Below, one piece after another: positions 1 to 8,720 of a stretch of DNA of 64,000 nt. The notes beneath the pieces are model-generated. The model saw only the letters and a program-made list of their open reading frames with translations. It was not told the origin of the DNA and ran no database searches. Both the position numbers and the translations under genes were made by a program. Source of the DNA: Marinimicrobium hydrolyticum (GTDB lineage: Bacteria > Pseudomonadota > Gammaproteobacteria > Pseudomonadales > Cellvibrionaceae); assembly GCF_030848505.1 (NCBI RefSeq), contig NZ_JAVDDU010000008.1, positions 1 to 64,000 of the forward strand, written 5' to 3'. Each line of letters opens with the position of its first letter. Position 1 is the first letter of the stretch.

Positions 1-3
1 TCA

Positions 4-132
4 CTATGCCACTACATTATCGTTCTCCAACTTGGAGAGATAGGACTGCTCTATACCAATAGTTTCCGCTGCTTGGGGCTGCGTCCAGCTCTTTTCCGTG
101 CGCAATTGCCTCAGTCGTTCACCCAGAGTCAT
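4..132 (-). pseudogene. Truncated XRE-family helix-turn-helix regulator
   Basis: A 42-codon frame opens with ATG at 132 and ends at TAG (4-6). It encodes only the DNA-binding part of a Cro/C1-type regulator: the start reads MTLGERLRQLR, the recognition region includes TQPQAAETIGIEQSYLSKLE, and it stops right after the helix. Full-length relatives continue into the rest of the HTH and a C-terminal domain, so this looks like a gene cut off by a premature stop or by a rearrangement just left of the window. A second stop (TGA) follows at 1-3. A short functional HTH peptide cannot be excluded. The family assignment rests on the clear HTH pattern; the truncation is read directly from the sequence. 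Confidence 0.6.
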
Positions 133-323
133 CTTGTTTTCCTTCTGATTAGGGGGTTCGAGCGCTATTCTTGAGTATTCCTGCGCGACTTGAAAGCTGA
201 ATATTGACGAATTTCAGTGAATATCTGTCCGTCTTTTATTATTTTTACGACCAATGCATGTATTTTTGGGTATCAGCAGTCGCCACATTCGGAAACCCTG
301 AAAAGGGGTCATTACGTACGCCC

Positions 324-1277
324 CTAAGCTGGAGGGCGGTCTGCACCGGGCCATGGTTCGAGGTTATGATCGGGTAACTCCTCAAGTGACTCCTCGGTCT
401 TAAATACTGTAAAACCGCGGGCTTGATAGTTTTGACAGGCTTGTGGATGGTCGAGTGAGCAAGTATGCACCCAGACGCGTTTAGCCCCCATATCCCATGC
501 TCGGGCAATGGCTTCCGAAAGGAGGGCACCGCCAATGCCCTTGCCGATAAAGTTAGGCATAAGCCCGAAATACGCGATTTCCACATTCCCACCAGACTGG
601 CGCTCAAGCTCAAAGTACCCGGCGGGCGTTCCCGATACGTAGGCAACCCAGGTTTCCAACTCTGGCCGGTCGAGATACGCTAACCACTGCGCGTAACTCC
701 AGGGAAGCCGGCTGTACCAGCACAAATCGGCGCCAACACTCGTGTAGAGAAAACGATTCAGCTCGGGGCAGGGCAGCTCGACTTGTACCAATTGAAAGTC
801 TATCGCTGGAGGGCCAGCAGGTTGGAAAGCACTGCGGTCGGTCATTTCGAGATACGTTGTGATGACTGCATCTTGTACTAGTAATGCGTTCTCTTCTTGT
901 TCGTCTTGCTGTTCGCCTCGATCAGTCGTCCCTTTCTCAGACGGCTGGTTGTCATGGTTGGAAGGGATGTACTCAAGTGAGATTCCGCTAAATAAGGAAT
1001 AAAACCTAAGCCCAACGTAGACAAATACGGCCGAAAAAACACCGAACAGTAATCCTACAAAAGCGCCGATGAATGGCGAAGCTACAAGCCCTTTTATCCC
1101 CGTCACGTACTGCTCATTCCATTGTAAAATCTCTAGGCCGAAAAGCGCGCCAACACCGAAAACTGACATGATGAGCGTACAACCCATGACCGAACCCATG
1201 AGCGTTAGCTTAAAGATGGAGGCTCCGCGCATTCTGGCTATGTCTAGTATTGCTGTTCTATTCATTATTTTATCCAT
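324..1277 (-). CDS. Membrane-anchored GNAT family acetyltransferase
   Basis: A 317-residue protein with two parts. Residues about 24-50 and 66-97 are hydrophobic membrane segments. Residues 105-130 form an acidic, Gln/Glu-rich cytoplasmic linker. Residues about 158-298 form a GNAT N-acetyltransferase fold with the acetyl-CoA binding loop FIGKGIGGA at 243-251 and the typical C-terminal YQARGF segment (about 284-289). GNAT enzymes move an acetyl group from acetyl-CoA to an amine; the substrate is not predictable here. The membrane anchor is unusual, since most GNATs are soluble and about half this length. Two starts are possible (1277, or the internal ATG at 1265); neither has a strong ribosome binding site. 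The flanking genes are unrelated small accessory genes, so context gives no pathway. Confidence 0.75.
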   Translation of the reverse strand: MDKIMNRTAILDIARMRGASIFKLTLMGSVMGCTLIMSVFGVGALFGLEILQWNEQYVTGIKGLVASPFIGAFVGLLFGVFSAVFVYVGLRFYSLFSGISLEYIPSNHDNQPSEKGTTDRGEQQDEQEENALLVQDAVITTYLEMTDRSAFQPAGPPAIDFQLVQVELPCPELNRFLYTSVGADLCWYSRLPWSYAQWLAYLDRPELETWVAYVSGTPAGYFELERQSGGNVEIAYFGLMPNFIGKGIGGALLSEAIARAWDMGAKRVWVHTCSLDHPQACQNYQARGFTVFKTEESLEELPDHNLEPWPGADRPPA

Positions 1278-1566
1278 TCAACCGATAACAGTGAGCTGTC
1301 ACCCAGACGCGTCAGCGTCCTAGGTCAGGTTTTAAAAATACGGTTTCGAATGACTCTCCGCTAGAAACTCGCTCTAGATCAGTGAAAAAGGTGTCTTTGT
1401 GAATGAGTGGAATCATGGCTAGGCGAGCAGCTTGATAATTTTGCACAACATTTCCGGAGAAGAAGCCTCGGCCATTGATGAGGCTCTTTTAATTTCGCGC
1501 GCACTCTCGCCTGGAGCCTGATCTTACAATGGGGTAAGCGGGAAGGAAAGTAGCGAATGCAGAGGG

Positions 1567-1800
1567 TTATCCCTGCTTTGCCCTAGCAATAGCAGAATCG
1601 ACTGCAGAAAGAGCTTGAGGGCTATTCTTCCAGCAAGTGGTTCTGAGCATGGATGCCACCATTTCAGCGATGGTTTTTGCATCGTACGCCGCAAGCTTGT
1701 TGAAAGAGTCTATACCGATTTCTTCAAATCGTTTGACTACCGTCGGACCAACACCCTTTAGTTCCAGCAACGCTTGCTTTTCAACTTCGGTGAATGCCAC
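1567..1800 (-). CDS. Small helix-hairpin-helix protein
   Basis: A 77-residue soluble protein. Residues about 10-35 carry a helix-hairpin-helix signature (LLELKGVGPTVVKRFEEIGI), a fold that usually contacts the DNA backbone without sequence specificity. A second helical half follows (residues 36-74). The start codon is GTG at 1800, chosen because AAGGAGA lies 6 bases upstream (1807-1813). It resembles stand-alone HhH proteins of unknown role and has no enzymatic domain. It lies alone, in the same direction as its neighbours but separated by more than 100 bp on either side. The HhH motif is clear; a role in DNA binding or repair is inference. Confidence 0.6.
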   Translation of the reverse strand: MAFTEVEKQALLELKGVGPTVVKRFEEIGIDSFNKLAAYDAKTIAEMVASMLRTTCWKNSPQALSAVDSAIARAKQG

Positions 1801-1935
1801 TAGTTATCTCCTTGTGAATACTGAACTGTTGAAGTAAAACAGGTTGAAAGCAGTAGGCCGTGACCACTAGGAATGCGATTTGATTTAATCGACAGTTGGC
1901 CACGGCCTAAACCGGTCATGAAAAATCCATAAAAA

Positions 1936-2427
1936 TCAGTTTACGATTCCATCGGGATGTTTTGAGTTGGCCGTAAGGCCGGAAAGCTCAGAAAGTGCCA
2001 CATCTCGATCAACTAGTGGTATTGCACAATTCCACTTTATATTTGTAGCCGTAAGGTTGCCTACCGCTAACAGGTTCACAGCGTCTTGCCCGACGAGAAA
2101 TTTGGAAAAATATACCTCACCTGGTTTTGCGTCGATAACCAGGGTAGGGCAGTCAACGTTCCAATCCATTGCATTTTTGTCGGCTGAAATAATGTTCTCA
2201 CCGGGTTGAAGCCGAATGGCGATATACCCTCCATTAGCGACTTTCCCCACAGCGTCGGAATTCAAACGTACTACCGGTGAACCACCACCAATCTGCGTCC
2301 GCTTTGTTCGATAAAGGTATAGAAGTGCGTTGTCAGACTCAGCGACAGAGCCGAACGTGGACCCCTGTTCAACCGACGCGCAGGATGCCAGAAGTAAAGC
2401 AGATACAAGTAGTACAGTTCTTTTCAT
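1936..2427 (-). CDS. DUF2846-type lipoprotein
   Basis: A 163-residue envelope lipoprotein. The N-terminus is a lipoprotein signal peptide (MKRTVLLVSALLLASCAS) with a lipobox ending at Cys16, so the mature protein should be lipid-anchored, probably in the outer membrane. The rest resembles DUF2846: a LLYLYR strand near residue 35, the segment RLQPGENIISA, then a beta-rich tail. Function of the family is unknown. The start at 2427 is supported by AAGGAG just upstream. No operon partner: the next gene upstream on this strand is more than 10 kb away. Confidence 0.65.
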   Translation of the reverse strand: MKRTVLLVSALLLASCASVEQGSTFGSVAESDNALLYLYRTKRTQIGGGSPVVRLNSDAVGKVANGGYIAIRLQPGENIISADKNAMDWNVDCPTLVIDAKPGEVYFSKFLVGQDAVNLLAVGNLTATNIKWNCAIPLVDRDVALSELSGLTANSKHPDGIVN

Positions 2428-2842
2428 TGCTTCTCCTTGATGCCTTCCGCTCCAGCGTCAGGCAAACGTGATGGGTAATAACATTTGCGAGCAACACCAT
2501 CGTAACCAACTGTATAGAGTTCAATGGATCGCCTTGGACTACTTCAACAGCTGAATGTCGATCGCCGACAACCTACAGGGATCGTCCGCAATCTGACGCT
2601 CTGATGGCATCCTTATAGCACGAGATTTGGGCAAATACACTGGATTGGTGAGGGGTGGGTAAACTATTTTTACTGCTCTGGGGGGAGCCCAGTGCCCATC
2701 TTGGAGTCTACGAAGGAGGGGACTGGTTGGATGAATTTTGACTAGAACGGCGTAAACTCACTCATGCTGGTTGGCTTTCAATTGGCGTAAGAATCAACTA
2801 TACATATATAATAGAACCAGAACCGAAGCCCGAGACGCTGTC
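2428..2842. promoter_or_regulatory. Intergenic region with a probable promoter for the binding-protein gene
   Basis: No coding sequence was recognised. Toward the right end, TATAAT at 2807-2812 is a perfect -10 hexamer in an AT-rich patch, about 30 bases before the likely ATG of the next gene (2843). A weak -35 candidate (TTGGCG, 2782-2787) sits at a longer than ideal spacing of 19. The divergent lipoprotein gene must also have its promoter here. I see no clear hairpin or operator in the rest of the region. Confidence 0.35.
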
Positions 2843-3724
2843 ATGGCAAAATTGATCGCAGCACTGTTGCTTACGACGCTGTTAATGGCAACGGTGAGTA
2901 CGCCGGGCTTGGCCGCGCAGGAGGCTGAGCCTCAGGTCATTGTGGTTCCCAACTATGGCCTCATTAACCCCGGAAGCAACAATGACTTCTTTGTCCGGGT
3001 TTTAACTCTGGCGCTGGATAAGACCGTGCCCAGTCACGGCCCTTACCAACTGGTGCCTGCTGTGCCCAATCTGGTCGATCACCGTCTGCGCGCGGCGGTC
3101 AACAAAGGCCTGGTAGACGTTTGCTGGTTTAACGCTCACCGCGAGGCGGAATCTGAGTTGTTGGCCATTAGACATCCCTTGCTGGGCGAGATTAATCAGT
3201 ACCGCGCCTTATTGATCCGAGGTGACGACCAACACCGTTTCTCCGCTGTGAAAAGCCTGGATGACCTGCGCCAGTTGCGAGGAGGAACGAGTGCCCAGTG
3301 GCCCGATACTCTGGTATTGGACGCTAACAAACTGCCCTATGTCACCTCGCCCCAATACGATTCATTGTTTCGGATGCTGGCAGCCGGTCGCTTTGACTAC
3401 TTTTCTCGCGGCCTCTATCAAATCAAACGGGAGGTCGAACGTTTCCCCGAGTTGAATCTGGTTATCGAGGAAACTCTGTTGCTGCATTACCCTAACAACA
3501 TGTATTTTTTTGTAGGGAAGGACAACACTGAACTCGCTGAACGGATTGAAGAAGGCTTAGAACTGGCTCGTGAGGACGGCAGCTACGCGGAGGTGTACAA
3601 CAGTATTCCACAGTATCGGTGGGCGCAGGAACAGCTGGATAATCAATCCCGGCGAGTGCTTAAACTGGATACCGCCACCTTGCAAGAAGACAAAGATATC
3701 CCTGCAAGTTATTTATTAGAATAA
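2843..3724 (+). CDS. Periplasmic solute-binding-protein-like (SBP family 3 type)
   Basis: A 293-residue secreted protein. The frame is open from a TTG at 2771, but the internal ATG at 2843 is the better start because a normal signal peptide follows it directly (MAKLIAALLLTTLLMATVST, cut near GLAAQ-E). The mature part resembles bacterial extracellular solute-binding proteins of the family 3 / amino-acid-binding type: a DDLRQLRGGT segment, a SPQYDSLFRMLAAGRFDYFSR segment and a late YFFVGKDN motif. Similar stand-alone proteins occur near sensor proteins and secreted enzymes without an ABC partner, and none is present here. Ligand unknown. Unrelated in sequence to the DUF1800 gene 106 bp downstream. 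Confidence 0.65.
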   Translation: MAKLIAALLLTTLLMATVSTPGLAAQEAEPQVIVVPNYGLINPGSNNDFFVRVLTLALDKTVPSHGPYQLVPAVPNLVDHRLRAAVNKGLVDVCWFNAHREAESELLAIRHPLLGEINQYRALLIRGDDQHRFSAVKSLDDLRQLRGGTSAQWPDTLVLDANKLPYVTSPQYDSLFRMLAAGRFDYFSRGLYQIKREVERFPELNLVIEETLLLHYPNNMYFFVGKDNTELAERIEEGLELAREDGSYAEVYNSIPQYRWAQEQLDNQSRRVLKLDTATLQEDKDIPASYLLE

Positions 3725-3830
3725 AACCCCAAGTTTTATAGTTTCTTGGTCTATCGAGCCTGCCGCCAGCTATGGGACGGGGAGCTTCGAAGCACTATAG
3801 TGGACCTACAACCATAAAAGACCGTCGCCT

Positions 3831-5747
3831 ATGAAACTCCGCTTCCGTTGTATGCACGATGCTCGCTCACTAGTGGCAACTCTGTTGCTCGCGATGTGGC
3901 TGTCATTAGTCGGCTGCGGGGGCGATTCGTCATCGGGAAGCACTAGCAACCCTCCGCCGCAGCCCAATCCTCCCGCCGATAACGTGCCGGACGTGGAGCA
4001 GGATGAGGAACAAGATCAGGAGCAGGACCCACCACTGACCCAGCTTTCTCCCGACACCCAACCCGATCCAGCTCTGCCCGCACGGGGCTCTCCGGAATGG
4101 GATCAGGCAAAAGAGGCGGCCCGCTTTCTTACCCAAACTACGTTTGGTCCTACGGCAAAAACCATCACCGCCCTGATGGCTCAGGGACAGGACGCCTGGC
4201 TGGAGGAGCAGTTTGCCAAACCGCTTACGCCCAAACTCGCCCATCTGGACGCCCGCTACATCGAACTGGGCTGGGATCCAACCCCCGATCCAGAACGGGA
4301 TGAAGACGGCTGGGTACGGGACTTACAGCGCAGTGACGTCTGGTGGGAGATTGTCCTGCGCGGCGATGACCAGTTGCGCCAACGGGTGGCCTTTGCCCTG
4401 AGTCAGATTTTTGTGATCTCCAATGTTTCGGACGTGCTGTTCAATGATAGCCGTGGCATCGCCAGTTACCACGATATGCTCGCCAGCCACGCCTTTGGTA
4501 ATTACCGCGATCTGCTGGAAGACGTCACCCTGCACCCCATGATGGGTGAATACCTGAGCATGGTGCGCAACCGTAAAGCAGACGAAGCCCAAAACATTCG
4601 CCCGGACGAAAACTACGCCCGGGAAGTCATGCAGCTGTTCAGTATTGGACTGGTCGAACTTAACCTCGACGGCACTGTAATAACCGACGAAGAAGGCGAG
4701 CCAATTCCCACTTACGACCAGGACATCATCAAGGATTTTGCCCGTGTTTTTACCGGCTGGAATTTCGCCACCGCCAATCACTGGTGGGAATGGACCAGCG
4801 ATGCTGTGGGCGAAGCCTTGCCCATGAAGGCCTTTCAGGAAGTACACGATAAAGGCGAGAAAACCCTGCTCAACGGCCAAATAATACCCGCCGGTCAAAC
4901 CGCCGAACAGGACATGGCTCAGGCCATGGACAACCTTTTTTACCACGACAATGTCGGGCCCTTTATCGGTAAGCAGTTGATACAGCGACTGATTACAAGT
5001 AATCCCAGCCCAGGCTATGTGGAGCGAGTGGCCAGAGTCTTTAACGACAATGGCCAGGACGTGCGCGGAGATATGCGAGCGGTTATCAAAGCCATTGTTA
5101 CCGACGACGAGGCGCGCAGCGGCCACTTGGATAACCCGGATACCTTTGGCAAGCTGCGCGAACCGATCCTGCAATTTTCCCACTTCTGGCGAGTGTTCAA
5201 AGCAAGAGGCGTAATTGTGCAGGACGCGCAGGGCAACGACACCGACTGGCGCATCCGCTTTCGTGGTTCGGATCGCACAGCCGGCCAGCGTCCTTATGGT
5301 TCATTCTCAGTGTTCAATTTTTACCAGCCCGGCTATTCGCACCCCGGTGCCATTAGCCAAGCCAATATGCTCGCCCCGGAATTTCAAATACACACTGAAA
5401 GCGTGATGATCGCCAAAACCAATCAATTAACCGGCAACTCGGCCGCCTGGCTCGATCTCGACCTTGACCACGATCAGCCCCCGCGTGCCCAGGAGGACTG
5501 GGACATCTATCCACCCCTGTTGCATATGCGCGAAGAAAAAGCTCTGGCGGGGGACCCCCGAGCGCTAATTGACCGGCTGGACCTGTTGCTGACCGGAGGC
5601 CAACTGAGTGCCGAGGCGCGCCAAGCTCTGGAGGACTACATCGCCACACTGCCTGCCCCTGATGGCGGCCACTGGAGCAGCGCCGTTCGGGTAACGGAAG
5701 CTGCCGCGCTGATTATCGCCTCCCCATATTTCGCACTGCAGAGGTAG
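3831..5747 (+). CDS. DUF1800 family lipoprotein
   Basis: A 638-residue exported protein with a lipobox (LSLVGCGG, Cys29). A Pro/Asp/Glu/Gln-rich linker at about residues 38-80 probably spans from membrane anchor to globular domain. From about residue 88 the DUF1800 domain begins (AARFLTQTTFGPT), with the conserved blocks RQRVAFALSQIFVIS, YHDMLASHAFGNYRDLL, NYAREVMQLFSIG and DFARVFTGWNF. DUF1800 proteins are usually encoded beside a Tat-exported DUF1501 protein, as here: the next gene starts 3 bp downstream, so the two are an operon. Their biochemical role is unknown; a paired, surface-associated function is the general inference. Start ATG 3831, just after a short AT-rich leader. Confidence 0.85.
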   Translation: MKLRFRCMHDARSLVATLLLAMWLSLVGCGGDSSSGSTSNPPPQPNPPADNVPDVEQDEEQDQEQDPPLTQLSPDTQPDPALPARGSPEWDQAKEAARFLTQTTFGPTAKTITALMAQGQDAWLEEQFAKPLTPKLAHLDARYIELGWDPTPDPERDEDGWVRDLQRSDVWWEIVLRGDDQLRQRVAFALSQIFVISNVSDVLFNDSRGIASYHDMLASHAFGNYRDLLEDVTLHPMMGEYLSMVRNRKADEAQNIRPDENYAREVMQLFSIGLVELNLDGTVITDEEGEPIPTYDQDIIKDFARVFTGWNFATANHWWEWTSDAVGEALPMKAFQEVHDKGEKTLLNGQIIPAGQTAEQDMAQAMDNLFYHDNVGPFIGKQLIQRLITSNPSPGYVERVARVFNDNGQDVRGDMRAVIKAIVTDDEARSGHLDNPDTFGKLREPILQFSHFWRVFKARGVIVQDAQGNDTDWRIRFRGSDRTAGQRPYGSFSVFNFYQPGYSHPGAISQANMLAPEFQIHTESVMIAKTNQLTGNSAAWLDLDLDHDQPPRAQEDWDIYPPLLHMREEKALAGDPRALIDRLDLLLTGGQLSAEARQALEDYIATLPAPDGGHWSSAVRVTEAAALIIASPYFALQR

Positions 5748-5750
5748 CCG

Positions 5751-7118
5751 ATGAAAAAATTTGACCGAGAAATTAATCGCCGGAAATTTTTGCGCGGCTG
5801 CCTAGGTGCCGCAGCAGGCAGTGCGGGTTTCTGGGCTACCCAGTCGCGCCTACAACTGGCCATGGCCCAAGCACCGCCGGCCAATGACTACAAGGCGCTA
5901 GTGTGTATTTTTTTGTTCGGTGGTAACGACTCCTACAATATGGTGATACCGCGCAGCAACAACGAGTACGACATCTACAGCGATGTACGGCAGAACTTGG
6001 CCGTCCCTCAGGGTGATATTCTGCCGTTGGAACAGAACACACCCGGTTCCGTTGCTTACGGCCTGCATCCTTCAATGGGCGCGCTGCAACAACTGTTTAC
6101 CGATAACCGTCTGGCGGTGTTGGCCAATGCCGGTGCGCTGATTGAGCCAGTCAGTAAAAGCGATTACCAAAATCGCGTGGCGACTCTGCCTCCGCAATTG
6201 TTTTCCCACAACGACCAACAAAATTTTGTTCAGGCACTGGAACGCGGTAATGCCGCAACCGGTTGGGCCGGACGCGCCGCCGACACCATGCAGTCCATGA
6301 ACACTAACGACCGCCTGTCCATGAACATCTCTCTGGGCGGCAGTAATATCTGGCAGAGCGGGCAGAACGTATTCCCGTACTCCATTAGTGGCCGAGGCGT
6401 GGAGACCTTTGCCTATCAGGGCAACCACGATCAGGTTACTCGCGATCAGGTATTTCGCACCCTAATGCAAGGGGCAGACTCCCACATATTCCACCGCGAG
6501 TACGGTGCGATTCAGGAGCGAGCTTGGGAGTTGTCCCAAGAGCTGATTGCCGCTCTGGGTGACGACGAACCCGCCACTGAATTTCCTGAGGGCCGATTGG
6601 CCACGGATATGAAAATGGTTGCACGCATGATCTCCGCCCGTGAAGCGCTGGATGTCAGCCGGCAGATCTTTTTTGTCGGCTTTGGCGATTTCGACACTCA
6701 CGGCGATCAGAACAACCGCCAGCCGGCCTTGCTAGCGGAAGTCAGTAACGCCATGGCCGCTTTTGACTCCGCCATGCAGGAGTTGGGCATGTCCGACCAG
6801 GTAACCACGTTCACAGCAACCGACTTTGGCCGTACCCTCACCAGCAACGGCGACGGTACCGACCACGCCTGGGGTGGACATCAGTTGATTATGGGCGGCG
6901 CCGTCAACGGTGGAGACATCTACGGCACCATGCCCGATTTGAATTTGCACAGCGACGACGATATCGGTGAGGGCCGATTGATACCCACCACCAGCATCGA
7001 CCAATATGGTGCCACACTGGCCAATTGGTTCGGCCTACCGGGCGCCGACTTTGGATCCGTTTTCCCCAATCTGCACAACTTCGACACTACGGACCTGGGT
7101 TTTATGAAAGAGGGTTAG
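5751..7118 (+). CDS. DUF1501 family Tat-exported protein
   Basis: A 455-residue protein with a twin-arginine signal (NRRKFLRG, Arg10-Arg11, then GAAAGSAGF and a cut near AMAQA). The DUF1501 domain follows, a family related to sulfatase/alkaline-phosphatase folds: an early VCIFLFGGNDSYNMV block, a central GFGDFDTHGDQ segment, and a late TATDFGRT ... GTDHAWGGHQLIMGG block whose Asp and His residues resemble metal ligands. Three bases separate it from the DUF1800 gene, indicating co-transcription and joint function outside the cytoplasm. Tat export implies folding, and possibly cofactor loading, before transport. Substrate unknown. A small UUCG-loop hairpin (AGAAC/GTTCT, 7130-7143) follows the stop but lacks an adjacent T-run. 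Confidence 0.85.
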   Translation: MKKFDREINRRKFLRGCLGAAAGSAGFWATQSRLQLAMAQAPPANDYKALVCIFLFGGNDSYNMVIPRSNNEYDIYSDVRQNLAVPQGDILPLEQNTPGSVAYGLHPSMGALQQLFTDNRLAVLANAGALIEPVSKSDYQNRVATLPPQLFSHNDQQNFVQALERGNAATGWAGRAADTMQSMNTNDRLSMNISLGGSNIWQSGQNVFPYSISGRGVETFAYQGNHDQVTRDQVFRTLMQGADSHIFHREYGAIQERAWELSQELIAALGDDEPATEFPEGRLATDMKMVARMISAREALDVSRQIFFVGFGDFDTHGDQNNRQPALLAEVSNAMAAFDSAMQELGMSDQVTTFTATDFGRTLTSNGDGTDHAWGGHQLIMGGAVNGGDIYGTMPDLNLHSDDDIGEGRLIPTTSIDQYGATLANWFGLPGADFGSVFPNLHNFDTTDLGFMKEG

Positions 7119-7225
7119 GGCTGTGAGCTAGAACTTCGGTTCTGTGCCGTTAGGAGATTCACACCGTTTTTTTCTCATCGTCGAGTATCTCGCCATACTG
7201 ACGCCTCAGCTTGCTCTTGGTCTCA

Positions 7226-7263
7226 GTGTCCGATAGTTTCAGTCGGACACCTTGTGCGGACAC
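7226..7263. promoter_or_regulatory. Palindromic enhancer-type operator upstream of the exporter operon
   Basis: GTGTCCGA at 7226-7233 and TCGGACAC at 7243-7250 form a perfect 8-bp inverted repeat around a 9-base spacer. A third half-site (CGGACAC, 7257-7263) follows as a direct repeat. The palindrome centre lies about 105 bp upstream of the -24/-12 promoter, the usual place for sites bound by NtrC-type activators. The activator encoded at the end of the same cluster (12075-13421) is the obvious candidate. That link is inference; the repeats are seen directly. Confidence 0.6.
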
Positions 7264-7340
7264 TTTTCAAGCCAGTTAACCTTCCCGCTGTTTTTGAATA
7301 GGTTTTTAAAATCATAGACTTGGAAGAGTTCTGAGTCCTA

Positions 7341-7356
7341 TGGCACAGATGTTGCC
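7341..7356 (+). promoter_or_regulatory. Sigma-54 (-24/-12) promoter
   Basis: TGGCAC (7341-7346), five bases, then TTGCC (7352-7356) matches the sigma-54 consensus. The invariant GG (7342-7343) and GC (7354-7355) are separated by exactly 10 bases. Transcription should begin near 7366, giving a leader of about 30 bases before the adaptor gene at 7398. A sigma-54 dependent activator gene lies in the same cluster. Confidence 0.8.
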
Positions 7357-7397
7357 ATATATCCTTCAGGCTTCTACGAAAACGCCGAAGGAAAGTA

Positions 7398-8681
7398 ATG
7401 ACCGACTCGACTCGAATTCAAGATACGGCCCATCAGGACAGTGCCCTCCCGCCGACTACACGCCGCAGACGGGTGGGGCTGGCTTTGGCGGCTGGAGCCT
7501 TGGTGCTGGCCGGACTGATTTACGGCTTTACCTCCCTGACCGAAACCCTGGCGGCCGATCGGGTTGTGGATATCAGTAGCTTGCGCTTGGCCATTGTCGA
7601 GCGTGGTGATTTGGTACGGGAAGTTACGGCCCAGGGCCGAATCGTGGTGGCCAACAGCCCCACATTATTCAGCCCCGAGCAAGGCACCGTGGTGCTAAAG
7701 GTAAAGCCTGGGGACTCGGTTAGCGAAGGTCAGCTTCTGGCGGTCATCGACAGCCCCGAACTGCGAGAAGCATTGGCCCGGGAACGCGCCGCGTTAACCC
7801 GCTTGCAAGTAGATCTGGCCCGCCAGAAAATTGAACTGGACCAGTTGCGTCTGCAACAGCAACAAACATTGGCGATGGCAGAAGTGCAGCTAAAGGCCAT
7901 GCACAGAGAAAAGCGACGGGCCGACAGATCCTATCAGCTTAAACTGATTAGCGAATTGGACTACGAAGAAATGGCCGATAACCTCGAGCGTGCGGAATTG
8001 GAATATGAGCAAGCGAGGCAGAACCTAAGCCTTTCGAACGACTCCACCGAATTCTACGATCAATCTTTAAAGCTCCAGTCGGAAAGCCAGCAAATGATCA
8101 TTCAGGCTCTGGAGCGGCGGGTAAAGGAGTTGGAAATTCTTTCACCCGTTGAGGGCATGGTGGGCAATATAGAGGTTAACCAAAAGCAGGCTGTCGCCCC
8201 TTACCAGCCGTTAATCACAGTAGTAGATCTCACCACCTACGAAATTGAGGCCCAAGTGGCTGAGGGTCTGTCTGGAGAATTGGCGCCAATGATGGATGCT
8301 CACATTCGCCTTAGTGGCCAGGACCACCCTGGAGTGGTTACCGCCATATCCCCCGAAGTAGTCCAGGGTCAAGTAACCGCACGCATTCGTTTTGCTGGCG
8401 AGCCTCCGGCCAATCTGCGACAGAACCAGCGATTAACAGCGCGCATTTTGTTGGAGAATCGCAGCGATACGTTGATGGTTAGGCGCGGGCCGCATTTCGA
8501 TAATTTTCGCGGTTATGTGTTTAAGCTGGAAGGCCATAAAGGCCACAAGACGCCAGTCACTCTGGGCGGCAGGAGCCTGAGTCATATTGAAATAATCGAT
8601 GGTCTCGCCGAGGGCGATACCATCATCGTATCAGCGCTGAATATTGAGCCCAACGAAAACAATATTCTGGTTTCCAACTAA
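7398..8681 (+). CDS. HlyD/MacA-like periplasmic adaptor of an ABC exporter
   Basis: A 427-residue membrane fusion protein. A positively charged N-terminus (TRRRR, about 21-25) precedes one membrane anchor (about 27-47). A split lipoyl-like domain follows (GTVVLKVKPGDSVSEGQLLA near residue 95 and PVEGMVGNIEVNQ near 252), flanking a long alpha-helical hairpin (about 118-235), then beta-barrel and membrane-proximal domains. Such proteins link an inner-membrane ABC transporter to an outer-membrane channel. The start at 7398 has a good ribosome site (GAAGGAAAG). It is the first gene behind the sigma-54 promoter and is followed by ATPase and permease genes. No outer-membrane channel gene lies in the window, so a TolC encoded elsewhere is presumably used. 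Cargo unknown. Confidence 0.85.
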   Translation: MTDSTRIQDTAHQDSALPPTTRRRRVGLALAAGALVLAGLIYGFTSLTETLAADRVVDISSLRLAIVERGDLVREVTAQGRIVVANSPTLFSPEQGTVVLKVKPGDSVSEGQLLAVIDSPELREALARERAALTRLQVDLARQKIELDQLRLQQQQTLAMAEVQLKAMHREKRRADRSYQLKLISELDYEEMADNLERAELEYEQARQNLSLSNDSTEFYDQSLKLQSESQQMIIQALERRVKELEILSPVEGMVGNIEVNQKQAVAPYQPLITVVDLTTYEIEAQVAEGLSGELAPMMDAHIRLSGQDHPGVVTAISPEVVQGQVTARIRFAGEPPANLRQNQRLTARILLENRSDTLMVRRGPHFDNFRGYVFKLEGHKGHKTPVTLGGRSLSHIEIIDGLAEGDTIIVSALNIEPNENNILVSN

Positions 8682-8720
8682 TTATCAAAAACTATTCATA
8701 ACAGATAGAAGGAAGTTCTC

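Noticed and set aside
7163-7268. A minus-strand frame with SKLRRQYGEILDDE, possibly the tail of a lost gene.
   Set aside because: Only about 34 codons, no recognisable family, and it overlaps the better supported palindrome.
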